64,000 bases of DNA from assembly GCA_000499405.2 (NCBI GenBank), contig HG738139.1, forward strand, positions 9,572,616 through 9,636,615. The letters are read 5' to 3'. Source of the DNA: Onchocerca volvulus (Eukaryota > Nematoda > Chromadorea > Rhabditida > Onchocercidae). Shown piece after piece: positions 37,731 through 51,568 of the stretch. The translations under genes were made by a program, and so were the position numbers. The notes under the pieces are model-generated. The model was not told where the DNA came from. It searched no databases and worked only from the letters and a program-made list of their open reading frames with translations. Numbering within the stretch: position 1 is the stretch's first letter; every line of letters begins with the position of its first letter.

Positions 37731-38317
37731 TATACAAAGTGGAAAAAAAAGAAAAAAGACATGTTTGGCTTAAAGGATTATTTGACTTTAAGAAAACGAA
37801 TGTTCAAAAAGTAAAAAAAAGAATTTCATAAGTTATTCTTCATTTTTTACTTAATTCTTGAACGCTCGAATTTGCAAGAAAGTCAGCTGCCATTCTAATT
37901 TTGAAATTAATTCAAAAATCTGAAAACTCTGATTTGGTTGTTCAAGATTTCCGAATTTTAATGAAATGGTCCAAAATATGGCGACAAATATATCTCGGAA
38001 TCCCAAATTAATCTCTCGTGTAAGTTAATTTTGATAAGACAAGTTTCAGCTATGAAGCTGATGGATATATTACAATTGATTTAAAAGTTCGAAAGTAACT
38101 TTTCTCAATATTCTATAATTGTTCTATCAAAACTTTTGTTGCTTGATAATCAGAGAAAATCGAATAAATTATTCAATTAAATGAGATAAAAATTCTAAAT
38201 TTAAACTTAATTTGAAATATTAGGCAATTTAGCAATTGCCTTAATTTAATAAAAAACAAAACCATATCAAATCTAAATTATAAATTGGACAAAATCTGAA
38301 TTAATTATCGAACTCAC

Positions 38318-38367
38318 TTTTTAATTTAGCAATAATTGTAGCTAATACTTCGCCAATTTCAAGTGAT
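38318..38367 (-). other. Candidate 50-nt exon upstream of the FERM gene
   Basis: On the minus strand a strong acceptor (TTTTTTTCAG) is followed by 50 nt open in only one frame (SLEIGEVLATIIAKLK) and a consensus donor (GTGAGT). It lies 630 bp upstream of the FERM coding start. Joined directly to the next exon it is out of frame with the ATG, so if real it is 5' UTR, or it belongs to another isoform. Confidence 0.3.
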
Positions 38368-41237
38368 CTGAAAAAAAGACATTGATTTTCCAGTATATTG
38401 CCCAAACGAATATCAACGCTACGCCATGACCAATGCAAAAAAAAAAAAAAAAAAAAATGATAATCAAGCGGATCAATATGCAAATATCATTAATTAAAGT
38501 ACGCCTTTAATTAGGACATGGTCATGTTCTGGTGTACTCTAGAATCTTCAGGAATACAATATGTAAGGATGGCAGTAAAAGAGACCGATAATTATCGATA
38601 ATTAGATTATTTTTGAAAGACTAGATGGAATTGGCATACAACACATCCAAATTAGTGTATAAATTTGAATGAAATGCACCAAAAGAAAGGAAGAAGAAAG
38701 AAAGGCACTTTAAGAAAATAAACTTGGATCCGTTGAAAGTAAAATAAAAGCTCTCTTGAATTCAGTATGTAAACAATACTAGTGAGTGAGGTAGACAGAT
38801 ATTTCAACTGTTTGAAATATCATCGTCAACTCGATTCTTTCTGAAAATCACTCTTCTGAACGTTTTTTGATTTGAATTTCATCTCAAACTCCGTCAAAAA
38901 GACTGCCTTTAGCCAAAAATGGAAATAAACTTGAATTTATTTGAAAATAATGGATTATCATAGTACTATGGAAGTAAATTTGGGAAATATTTTAAGAATA
39001 AATTTAGCAATTCGTTTTGTCCAAAAAGAAAATCATTTTTTTTTTTTTGAACAATTTACAATTGTCATAGTAAAATTGCTATGACATCATTTCTGGTGCT
39101 CATTTGATAAAGGAATGAGATTGTTGCAAACCTTAATGAATTAATTCCATGACAAACTTTAAAATATGAATACAACTGTCTACTTCTTCCGAATAATTAC
39201 AATAAACGACTTATTCCTACTTACATGACGTGTTTTCTTGTGTGATTCTTCGCTAACTTTATTGGAACTAATTATTACGAAAAAATAGTCGTAAAATTTA
39301 AAATTCCCAAGTACAGAATGAAAATTTAAGTGAGCAAAATTAAGCGTTTCCAAGTTTCTCTGTCCGCACTCTTGCTCACATCATTGAAATAAAGCTCGAT
39401 TTGTCAGATTATAAATTAAAAAATGCAAGAAGCAAATGAAAAATATATTCGAAAAATGCTTATTCCAGAATTTCACAGTTTATTTTATAGAAAATAAAAA
39501 AGTGATCGGGAAAAGAAATTCAAAGGAAATAAACTGAGATTGTTTGAACAAAATTATTAAAATTCTCAGAAAGCAAAATATCTCAATATTCAAGCGATAG
39601 GAAGCAGCTGGAAAGAAGCAATTAAGTTGGAAATAATTATAAGAAAAGATCAGATCAATCACACGGCACCACAATTCTGGAAAGTAACTAAAGACCGAAA
39701 AGACCAATCGATCTGTTCTTCGACACTGCAACCAGTTGGAGATCCCGAAGATCATTTTAATAATCAGCAGTACAACTTCAATCATAACAAAAGCATGGAA
39801 TTTAAATTAAATTAGCCAAATTGAATTTTAAAACAGATCAAGCAAAATTAAAATTTAAGTCCAAAATTTTGAAATGTGTTTCCAAAAAAGAATAGTACCA
39901 TCGCAAAATATCAAACTTAAAAAAAAAAAAAAATTGTAGTATGAAAATGAAAGATGAAATGGCAATGTGGCATTATAGGAAATATATAATTTACAATTTT
40001 CAATTTAATGATCCATAAATTCATCATTTCCACGGATTAATAAGCAACCATGCAATCAAAACTTTGCAATAATGGAAAAAACAACAATATCCAAGGCAAT
40101 AATCATTTAATAAAATACAGGAACTGCAATTCTAGCCCGAAATACATCACCTTTAACTGCTGGATAGTAAAAGAAGGCTGCACTTAACAAAATAAATCGA
40201 AGGAAAATTATAGCACAGAAATTTCAAATCAAAAAAATACAAAATATTCATTGGTTCTATCACCTTGAACCAGATGTTTATACGATTTCTTTAAACTGCT
40301 GAAAATAAAATAAAGAATCTCAAGCATATTACTACGATTGTGCCTCATAAAATTCAGATTTAAACCAAATGGCATCTAACATCGGCTTATTTTAACTGGA
40401 AATAAATTCGTGAAATTCTAATAGCAAACCAGAATAACCGCATTTTATAACTTGGAAATCTACAGTTCACCAAATAAATTCTTGAAAAATCGAATAAAAA
40501 ATTGATATTCTGCCGAACTTTCACTCTCTTCTTTCACTTTGAGAACATTAACAAACTTTTCAAGACTACAAGAAAGGACACGATATGATATGATATATGA
40601 ATTGAATGTCAAAGATAATTATCAAGATAAAAAGATGGACAAGAAATACTGTGATGAAGAAACTTTCAGACAATATATCTGCATAAAATGATGACAAAAT
40701 TTTGAAAGAAATTTAGCAGGGCGGATTGACCTTTGCGTACAGTTTAATTACACACCATTTAATATTACAATTCTTGTTTAAGCTTTAAAAAAGTATCTGA
40801 AACTTCACGAAGAGAAAAAATAATTTCTGAAATTATTTAGATCAAAGCAGAGATGAGAAAATCAATCATTTGATGGTAGATCGATGTAAACTATTCAGAT
40901 GATAAGAGCGCACTAATTGATAACTATCTTGTCAGTAAACAAAATCGTTATCACCACAAACTTGTTATTTCATAATTCATAGCAAGATAAGAGGACTATG
41001 TAATCGTCGTCATTGAAATTAGTATTTATTATTGTTAATTACTGTCATTTTGCAAGCTTGTTAACATTGGCGATATGAATACTATGATACCACACAATAT
41101 TTGTTAATCATTATTAACATGAAATATGCTCGTTAGAGTAATAATTGATGTGACTGGCGATTACCATTATGATTATTGACACTTGAATGTAAAACTTATC
41201 ATTTATTATCATTTACAAAAGTTCAAAGGGAACTAAC

Positions 41238-41273
41238 CTTATCTGATGGAACGCCAAACAAAGGTATGTTCCA
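41238..41273 (-). other. Candidate 36-nt micro-exon
   Basis: On the minus strand TGTTATTTCAG is followed by 36 nt, exactly 12 codons (WNIPLFGVPSDK), and a donor GTTAGT. It is phase 0 on both sides. It could be a 5' micro-exon of the FERM gene (3.5 kb upstream) or of an unseen minus-strand gene. The evidence is splice signals only. Confidence 0.3.
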
Positions 41274-44200
41274 CTGAAATAACAGAAAAATGCATCAGCG
41301 GAAAACATTTAATTTTAGTTTAATTGCATTAAACATTTAATTAGCATTCAATTACCCATGTGAAAGAGAAGATTTTAAAAAATGAGGCGAATATTTGAAA
41401 ATCAATAGTAATTTAACCAAAAGAAGAACAAAAATAAGTTTTGCTTTGTTACAGCTTGAATGTTTATCTGATAACAAAGAGATCAAATAATGAAACCAGG
41501 AATGAGTACTGTCCTACGGTGAAATTAAGTCTCTTTATTTATAGAAATAAAACATAGAGAAACATTGTAATGGCGAATGTTTTTAAATGAATTATCGATC
41601 GATTAATTTTTAAGTCGATGAAATTCAAATTCAAAAGAAAGGAGATATAGAGGAATTGTAAGAGGAAAACTGAAAAAGAGAACAAAGATGGTAGATTGTA
41701 ATTTATTTTGCCTTCGCTATTACAATTTCCTTTGGCAGATCAGTCATAAAAATTACTTTTTAACGTCGCACATTCTATTATATTTGTTTTAATCAATCAA
41801 AATGTTCATTTTTTCCCTTTCTTAATATAAATTGCGAATTCATGCCAACTACAAAGTTCAAATTTCCGCCGCTTATAGACCTTTTAAATCTTATTTGTTC
41901 CTTTTATCCAATACGAAGACTAACTGAGCTTATCAGCAATTGATAAACTTTGGCAAAATAGTCTATATCACTTTAAGATATCATAGATTAGTTTAAAAAA
42001 GCATGACAAGGCACTTTTCCATCATGCATCGTAAGATTTACTAGTCTAAGTTATGCTGATTCGTTGGTGATAGTTTCTCAGTCAAATTAGGCTTCATTAC
42101 TGTTCAAATGATTGATGAAGAAATATGGAAAAGGTTAATAATTAATCTTTCCAACTTTTTTTTTCACATTTACTGTGATCTTAAAAAATGAGTCATTACA
42201 ACGATGCACAAATTAATCATTCGAAAAAGGTTATTTAGATCATATTTCAGTGACCTCATCCTTGCAAGTTATTAGACCACGAAAGAATAATGGCTCTTAT
42301 CAATCTTATCAATCAAGAAAACTCACTGAAAAATGAGTAGGAAATTGAGTTTTTAAAAACTGAGCTGAAGTAATTTTAAAAAATTGCTTGACAAAATTAA
42401 AGTAAAAAACGTAGCATATGCTATGAAACAAAAATAATACATTTGTAGCCGAGAACTTCAATCTACAAAATTTTTTTGAATGTAAAGACAATTTGTATAA
42501 AATTCAAATGTCTTCCTTCATTGCACCCAAAAATCTCAAAATATAATATTTTTATTTAATAGAATAAATTATATTTCGAAATTTAATTAACAACCAGATT
42601 ATCTGACCGGAAATGCTACTGAAGAAAAATTATAGAGATTTTCTCCACAAATTATGCGAAATTCTGAAAATTAATGGCAAAAATTTATAGCCATGAAGGT
42701 GAAATTTAAATTTATATGTTATATTGACCAGAAGCTTACTAATAAATAAAATAAAATATTCATAAATTTCATATTTTGAAATATTATTTGATATCGAAAA
42801 ATTTGTTGATGAATAATTTTGAGCAAATCTGATACCAAATTAAATTTCATTTCTGGTAAACAACATTATTACGGCGCTTTTTGATCCAGAAATAAATAAA
42901 ACTGAAATAAGTATATCACTTTCTATATGAAAAGATGCTTTAGTGAAGTTTTCATGAGAGGAAAAGAACATTATCCTAAGAAAACTCTGAAAATATACAT
43001 ATTTGACAGGTTGCAATATTTAATTCATTTTGATTAAATTCAGATTAATCGGATAGAATAATTGGTCAGATGATAATTTAATTCTAATATACATTAAAGA
43101 AGAAATTAAATGAAGAAAGGAAGTTATTTCAGAGTAAAAGTAAACACATCTCTGGACCATCAATTGCTTTCTTAATGATTGAATTTGAATATCGGTGAAG
43201 AAGGAAAAACTTTGCATTCATAGTTCTTGGCAAACAAAATTTACTGCTTCTTTGATTATTTAATGAGTGAAACATTTGTTTCTCAATTATATTTGTCTGC
43301 TAACTGGCAAAAAGTATTAAAATCGAGAATTTACTCAAAGGAAGTTCTTCACACTATATATCCCTGAATTACAAAATCTCGGATTCAAATTTCAAATACT
43401 TTCACAGCGGCGTTCTTGGAAATCGGTAGATGAAATATTCAATTCACTTTGCTTAGATTCAGATTGTAAAATTTTATTTAAATTGTCGTCCGTAGAGAAT
43501 CTCGTGAAAGTCTAATTTCGAAAAAATTATAACTTCTATTACAGAAATTGACATGACACGACATGACAAATGAGAAAGGACAAATCCTGCAATAATCTAG
43601 AAAAGCAGTGACAAACGATGCGACAATAATTGTCAACAAAGTGCTAGTCATCTAAACAATTGGTGGCTGGTACAAGACAAGACAACAGATTAAAAACTGC
43701 AAAATTTTATTCAATCTGCATTAATGTCTCATCAAAATTTGCAATCCTTCCTATACCTGTCCAGTCATTGGGATAAGAATCTTTCCACCATGATTAGTTA
43801 CCATGGAAATTTACGGCGAAATAAGACAGAAAGCACTCTTTAACCCCTTGCTTGGAAAGCTTTTGGAAGGGAACAAGTTAACATGACCTTTGGTTGGGAA
43901 AATTTCTCAGAATTGTTCTTTTACTCAAATTCGAGGTGAAATTGAAAATTGGAAGAATGGAAAAGAGAAAAATAGGAATAAATGCAGTTGAAGTTGAAGA
44001 GATCCATATAAACCATTTGAGCTATGAAATTTGTGTGTGTGATGACAATGTATCGCATGGTGACAATTGTATATTTGAAGGACAGGCGGAAATCACTGGT
44101 AATAAAGAGACAGGTAGACAAACGAATCAAATGACAAAATTGTAAGGACAGAGAAATAGACGAATGGACAGGTAAATTCAGGTAAATAAGTTGAGCAGAA

Positions 44201-46630
44201 GAAGAAGTGACCATTTCAACGAATCCGACATAAACAAAACAATCCATAATTTAGTTATACGACAGGTAAATCATTAAAATGAATCCAAATATATAGAATT
44301 TCATAGATTACCTTAAAATAGTAAAGTAGCAGGGAATGTCAAATACCAGGATAAGATAAACAAATCTTTTTTTTAAGACAAATGTAAACAAAAAAGAATT
44401 TCAACTTTCGAATCTTTGCAAAAGTCTTATTAAAATTTAGTCTAAAATGTTTAAAAAGGAATTAATAAGAAGTAAACATCAAAAGTCTGTTAAAACAATT
44501 AAATCAAAAATAATAGAAAACTGTTGAGAAACGTTGAATAAATAGCTGTGCCATACTTGCTAATCATTAGGAGATGTACTACACTAAATCGCCAAATAGT
44601 CCTAAAAATATAATTAATTACAATTAATGGAGAATGGCCGAAAACGATTATTTTGACTTTACACCGTCGAAAATTTTACACAAGAAGAATAATTAAACTG
44701 ACAGAATATCAACAGAAGATTTCAAAAGAATGCATAAAGTTTAATTAAATTTGCAAAAATTACAAAAATTTCATAAAATCTTAGCAATTGATTCTATATC
44801 CTATGGCTTTCTATATTGAATGTATCAAAATCAATACTGAATGATAACCAAAATCAATTCTGATGATTACTAATGATAATTTTTAAAAAATGGAAATTTA
44901 ACATTGATAGTAAAGAAGAATTGATGGCTGTTGAGTTTCCTCGTTCATTCAGTTTCTGCTGTAATGCCAACCAATTTGGATATGAAAAAATCAACCAAAA
45001 AAATTAAAATTAATTTCAATAACGATTCATTGATCATTCTTTAGCAGATAATTTGATTTTCATCTCAATTGTCATAATATTTAATCTTCTAGAATTTCCT
45101 CTTCGATTTAGAATAGCAATGAATCGAGTAGTATTCATGACAGCTGTCAACTTGTGGATATCTTTAGTCAATTTTTTCAATTTATTATATTATTTATGTA
45201 GACTACAAAATATAGGTCTGAAGCGACAAGCAATCAGAGTTGTCTTCCTTGGACTTTCATGGTACTTACATGTTATACTGTTAGCTTCTCACGGTTAAAT
45301 TAAAATTTGAAAATACAATTCGAAATTAATTTAAATTAATTAAGATGTGATAGAAATTAAACGTAAATAATATAAAGAGAAGTGGAAATTTCAAGAAATT
45401 TTATTTCAATAAAATAGAAAAGCGGAATTTTGATTGTGTCTTAAAATAGAAGCATAAAATTATTAAAATTCAAATAAAGTAATAGCATCATAAGTTCGTG
45501 TAATGGTGGTATGATAAATGGCATAATGGAAAAGTAAGATTGAAAAATGACCGAAAATAATTGTTTATCCGTCTTTTTGATCATTTCAAGAATGATTAAT
45601 TGAAATGAATTAAATGGAATATTTGACTGCAGCAATTTGCCGTCATTCAAGTGAAAACAATTCTGTCACATAAATTGCTTTTCTAAGAAAATTCAACTTT
45701 TAAACAAAAAAGAAAACGGAAATACATGTTGATCAATGCACATTTTCTATAATCTGCTGCAATAAAAGAGAATAATGTACGATATTTAATGATCATTCTT
45801 TATTAGATCAGGTCGGGTCAAAATTCATTCGGTCATTCCATTACAGCATGATAATTCGAAATTGCGAGGAAAGCATAGCAGGATTTCGTATATTCATCAG
45901 TCAGTGAAGTATTAAATTGCTCATTGAAGCATTTAGTTCAAACTGTCCCCAAATATTCCTTATTTTTAAATATGATAGATAACTTACTAAAATAATGCTA
46001 TGAATTTCATTTTGAGAGATGAAAAAAAGTCCTCTCAAACTGCAAGCTATAGATTTAAAGAAAAAGTTAAGAATTTTTTGAAATGATTGATAATATGACC
46101 AATTCCATTTGGAAAATTTAAAAATTTGAAATCAGAGATTTATAGAAATTGAAGGATTAATAAATTAACATAAAGTATTAAAAGTCGAAAACTACAAATC
46201 CAGGGATGGGATTCCAAAATTTTCAAAAATTTTAATTCTATTCAAAAAGCTTAACCAATTTATTGCCTTTCATTCTCCAGAATTTTTTCTTGATAATTTT
46301 CTAATAACGAGAAATTCATATCCTTAACTGCAAAAATTAAGCGAATGATACGCAATAAATTGCGCAGAATTAAACGAATAATGTGTAATAAATAGGCTAA
46401 ATAAACCAAATGGAATGAAAAAAAAAAACCAAATTTTTTGACATTTTGGATTCTTCCTTTCAAAAAAAAGAAGAAAAAAAATGCCTCGTTCCCATCTTCT
46501 CCTCAATTTCCACTCTTCAGTAATAAACGGAACTTCATTGTAAATAAATTGAACTGAAATTATTTTGGAAAAAAGAAATGTACTAATTTTGTTTTGACAT
46601 ATCATTACATATCTTTCTTCACAAAGTTCT

Positions 46631-46685
46631 TAATTGCGCCGCTCCCAAAACGTTGAAAACTTTGACGGTGCGGCACTTACAATTA
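46631..46685. other. GC-rich imperfect hairpin in AT-rich surroundings
   Basis: The outer arms TAATTG and CAATTA pair, followed inward by GCGCCGC against GTGCGGC and AACGTT against AACTTT, with a small GAA loop and bulges. It is about 55 bp long and clearly GC-richer than its flanks. It could be a structured RNA element or a transposon end. No further evidence. Confidence 0.35.
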
Positions 46686-49600
46686 TGTTATTTTCACAGA
46701 TATAATCCGAGTAGATGGTTGATTTTTGGGACTAATAAATGAGTGAAACAGATTAAACGTTGTAAATAATAAATGAGAACAAATCAACCAGCCAGCATAT
46801 TTTAATTTGGCCTCAAATTTATTTCATATTCCATAGTCTCCCTGTTTTTATACAAATTATCACTCTTTCATCCAGGTTATCAAAGCACAATACTAGAATA
46901 AAAATATGATAAGAAGACTGTGAAAGCTGTTCTCTTCTCAATCCTTCAATGATTAATATCAACCTTACTTTGGAGATGACTGTTTGTTCGTTCGTTCGTT
47001 ATGGATGTTAAAATTCATCACTTTTGAGACAAAAGAAATCAATCTCGCAATGCTAAAAACGGTTATTCCAAAAAAAAAAAAAAAAAAAAAATGAAATATG
47101 GGATGGAAAGAGCAGATGTTCTTGATGATTGCCTTCTCCTCGAGAGGAAAGATGTACTTGGCAGTTAATTTGATAGAGAAGAAATTGAATTTGTGAAGAA
47201 AAAAATATGTTCGTGGTAGATGGATACATTTTTTTCCCTCTCTCATATCATATCATTGCACTATCACTCATAACAGAGTTTAGAAAATACACGGCAGAGA
47301 CATTTAGTTTCAAAATTTACAAAAATGAAAAGGAAGGGAAGAATAACAAATGCGTTTTAAAATTCAAAAAAAAAAAAAAAAAAAAATCCAAAGATCGTTA
47401 CAATAAGCAATAGAGACCTCAGTATATAAAAACAATCCATAAATGACAGCTCATGTTTAATGTCACTCATTTTCGTTAAACTTTGAAAGTCAAACAAATT
47501 ATTGAAAATTTAAATAATTCGAATAAAGCAATGAAATCGTAAATATGCTCAAAACAAAAGACAGCAAAGGTTAATGGCCTAAATCTTTAAGAAATCACTT
47601 TGTCGTATGTCATTTATCTCTTCTTTCCAAAAATTTGCAAAATTCCTTATCTATGTCAAATTTAAAACTTTATTTCTGATGAATTTAATCGTTGACAGCT
47701 CATCTTCGCTTCAAAAAAAAAAAAAAAAAAAAGAGAAAAATGCGACAAGACATTAATTTAGTGCAAATTTTTTTCCATTTTCTTAAATAATTCATTTTGA
47801 TTGAACAAATTTTGTTGGCATAATTTGCCATACGGCTGTCACCAATAAATGGATAAGAGAAAACTCGGGAAGAAGAAAGATAATGAAGAAAATGATGAAC
47901 ATAAATAACCTCGACTTTAATAACAATAAATTGTGAGTACTCCGAGAGTGAGTGATAGAAATTTTACGGCTTATCACGAATCACTTATAAATGATCAATA
48001 ATCCTTGAAAGAAAAAGGTAGACTTTCCAATCGTTCGAATGAATTTTAATCGAAACCGTTCCATTCTCCTTCTATATATTCCGCGACAAAAAAAAAAAAA
48101 ACAAATTACCCATCATAAGGTCGAATATCAAAAAACTGCCGGTAAGAAAGAATCGAACCAAAAGCGATTCCTTCACATTAAATAAGGACGGATCCTTTTC
48201 CATAATTTATTAGTTCCACTTCATAAAACAAAAAGCAATCGCTGTGATAAAGAAATGAATTTCTGACAATCAAATTTAGAGCACAAAATTCTGAGTTTCA
48301 CAGTTTTCCTTCAGCGATTGTTTTATGAAAAAGCATAATGTAGACTTAAGTTCCATAATGTAGGCGCTTAATTAATTTGTTACAATAACTTTGACTGTTC
48401 CTTGTCAAATTCAATGCATTCCTATGAAAGAATAAAAATTTCTATTTTCCTCTTCGCATTTCGATTTTCTTATTCCGGTTTTATTTGTTACAGGAAAGTT
48501 TGTAACTGGAAAATATTTCCGAGTTAATTTTAGTAAGCTAATTATAGCAAGATTTACGATCAAGATATGTAATTGGCTTACTGATTATATAAGCTAATTA
48601 TATAACTTGATCATAAATCAATGTTTACCGAAATTCCGAAATTTGACCAGTTCAATGAATTTCATTATCGTTTTCTCAAAAAATTATTAATTTACAGCGA
48701 AATCCATCAAATATTGCAATTGAAATCCACTCAGTGATTATATTCAACTCTAAAGTTTCATCAAAACATTGTCTCCTCTATTTTCATTATCTTCTCATCC
48801 CAGCTATTATTGATTGAAAATATTTCAAAAGTCAAAATTTAATTCTTGAATTTCCCACAGACATTTTATGTACTAAGAATAGTTTCAATTCAGTTCACTA
48901 ATTGTTTAATAACAATGGGAAAATCAACCTTCCCAAGCCTTTTCTTAGAGTTGACAAATAAATATGGACAACATGTGATCGCATCTCTCCGAAGGGATGT
49001 GCCGCAATCTCAATTTTAACTATACGCTTGGATCACGTACGTATTCCTTCTTATATAAATGATTTGAACTGACGTCGATTCTGAGAGGAATTCCCAGCTG
49101 ACAAATACTATATTTATTTTTCACTAGTTGACGAGAAGTTGAGAATATGCTTAAGATATTCTTCTATGCCTTACACATATACAGTATAACTTATATGAAT
49201 TCAATAGCCTTACATTCGTTTTCGAAAAACAGTAAAATGCACAATTCAATATAGCAAATTTTTGTCGCAAGGTTACAAATTCTGATTTTCAATCGAATTT
49301 TGAAAAAAATTAAATCTTGAAACAGTGATATCCTCTTAAGATCCATAAAAATAACTGGAAGAAAAATAAATCAAAGATATCCATGCTTAAATAGGAAAAA
49401 GAACTTAATTGACAATTTAAAAAATGCCATCAGTTTGGCAACGATAGTAATGAAAATGATTAATATATTTTACCGATATCAGAATCAAGAAACACTATGC
49501 TGTGGGACACTATGCTATTATGCCCCATATCATTATTGAAATTTATTTTAACTGCTTTTAAAAGATACAAATTTTCCTTGAATTATTTCATGAAAACCAA

Positions 49601-50638
49601 TTAGTGCTCTACTTTCCCATTTTCCTCCAACAATTTCCCAACAAAACACAACTTTTGGACTTTGGACAATTTTTGGACAATATTGGGATCAAGAACAGTC
49701 TCCGATCGAAATTGTTGAGACGAACTAAATCTGCTCGAAAGATGCGATTCAGAGAAAATTTTAATTTTCTGAAACAAAATGCTTCGTTACAAGAGTGATG
49801 TGAGTAGGTTTGACCGATGGATATTTCGAATAACTATTAGACAAAATGCAATGCAATAAATTAAAATTTAGAAAAAATGAAATGGATGAGATGAAACTTA
49901 TTTCTTTTATAGCTAATACAATAAAAGAAAGTTTGATCTTTGATCGGGATTATTTAGTTTTGAATATGAATTTTAAATAATAAATAAAATAAACGGAAGC
50001 AAAAAATAGAAAGTATTGATTGGAAAAATGCGAGCAAAATTGAAGGAAACGTGAGAAGGAGAAAATTAAGTAGAATAATTGAAGAAAGAATCAAGTCAGC
50101 AATTTGCAAAATATGCTTCATTTTATTAATTCATGGATATCCTGCCCATTAGACTTTCCATTATGAGAGAAGTCATTAATGTGAAATATGTATTGCTAAA
50201 AATGATGAATTGGGGTGTAACGGGAGAGAATCTACGGGAAATGGTAGAAGGGAAGGAAGGGAACCAGGAGTGATTCACACCTGTACTTCTTCGCTTCGAT
50301 CTTCAAAATGCATATTTTACAATGCAGTGAAATAAATATTGCAAACAATTTGAAATTTGTCAATTTTCTCGTAAATTCAAATCGTATCATATCAATTACA
50401 ATGTGAATGATATGTGTCTGCTTGTGTTCATTTGATGTAAATTGAATTGAAGCAGAAGGCAAAGGGAAGAAGAGGAAGAGAGAAAGTTTTAAAAATATTT
50501 GAAATCATAGATTTAAAGCCAACCAGTCTGTCAATAATGGCTTGATCCAGATGTCAGTGCTGTGAATTCTTCAAAACGATTTCATTTGATCTATTTTTAA
50601 GTTTTATGAATGAATAACGATATTATTTGCATATTCCA

Positions 50639-51568
50639 TCATATTTGTTTATCGTTCATTAGTAGAACAACATTTGCGCTGAAATGGACAGGCAAACTAC
50701 GACAGAGCAGTATAGATGAGGGAAAGGTTATAAGGTCAGCAGCAAAAATCCCAACTAATGAATAAACCGGCAAAATAATCGATGGTACTAAGAAAAAAAC
50801 TGTGTAATGAAATATCAGCAGAAATAATGGCGTTGTAAGGAAATATCTCCAATACAACAAGAAAAAAAGAAGAAAATTAATTACTAACATGAAGCATTGG
50901 GCTGTTCGAGTAATGCACGACAACTGATCAATAGTACAGCGTAAAAAAACAGCAACGAAAGGTCAGAGGTTACGATTAGTGTGCCAGATGTTACTTCTGC
51001 AGTATTAGTGGTAACCATTCCTGTTACCGCTATAATCAGTAATCTGCTCCAAGCATATTTTAAGCAACTTATTTGTGAGCAGATTGATGTCCAATAGTTA
51101 AACATTTCAGCAATTATTCATTTCTCTTCTTCGGAAATTTCAGAAACATTCAACATTCAGCAAAAAACTAGACAATCCTTTTTCTGTTGAAACAATTTTA
51201 AACGATTGGAGTTTTCAATCATTCGAAAACGAATTTTTCATTTTATCACAATCCATAGAATTTTCTGATAAATATCTAAAACTTAATTTCATCTCGAAAA
51301 ATTTGAAGAATTTTCGGGATAATACCAATTTTTCCACGAAAGTTTTGTCATGAAAATCGGAAAATTAGAATTTGCAAATCAATTTGATCAATAAATCGAT
51401 CACAATAATGTAAATATCTATGTATGCCAATAGATGTAATGGGCAAAACGACAAATAAATATTTTCTCCCACGGTGAGAGATGAAGTGTTTTGAAGAGCT
51501 GTAGGCAAAAATAATGAGCCCATATTGTTAAAATTATCAGTGAAATCTTGACACTGATTATTCGCCAC
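50639..51568 (-). other. Hydrophobic multi-membrane-like frames, unassigned
   Basis: Three neighbouring minus-strand frames (51523-51365, 51105-50884 and 50923-50639) encode hydrophobic stretches separated by short polar loops, for example LLFFYAVLLISCRALLEQPN and IFHYTVFFLVPSIILPVYSL. The layout recalls a nematode serpentine receptor. I see no diagnostic motif, donors between the frames are weak, and AT-rich DNA makes such peptides by chance. Confidence 0.2.

Larger units (their letters stand above)
37731..50630. other. Long A-rich (plus strand) region without recognisable genes
   Basis: Most of this stretch is strongly AT-rich, with A favoured on the plus strand. That suits intron sequence of a minus-strand transcript. 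The two exon-like segments and the GC-rich hairpin it contains are listed separately. Short frames such as 45053-45298 (no ATG start, hydrophobic) and 43894-44145 have no family and were not called. I see no RNA gene. Confidence 0.45.

Noticed and set aside
48120..48190. tRNA-like T-arm sequence (GGTTCGATTC on the minus strand)
   Set aside because: No acceptor stem, D arm or anticodon arm at the required distances.
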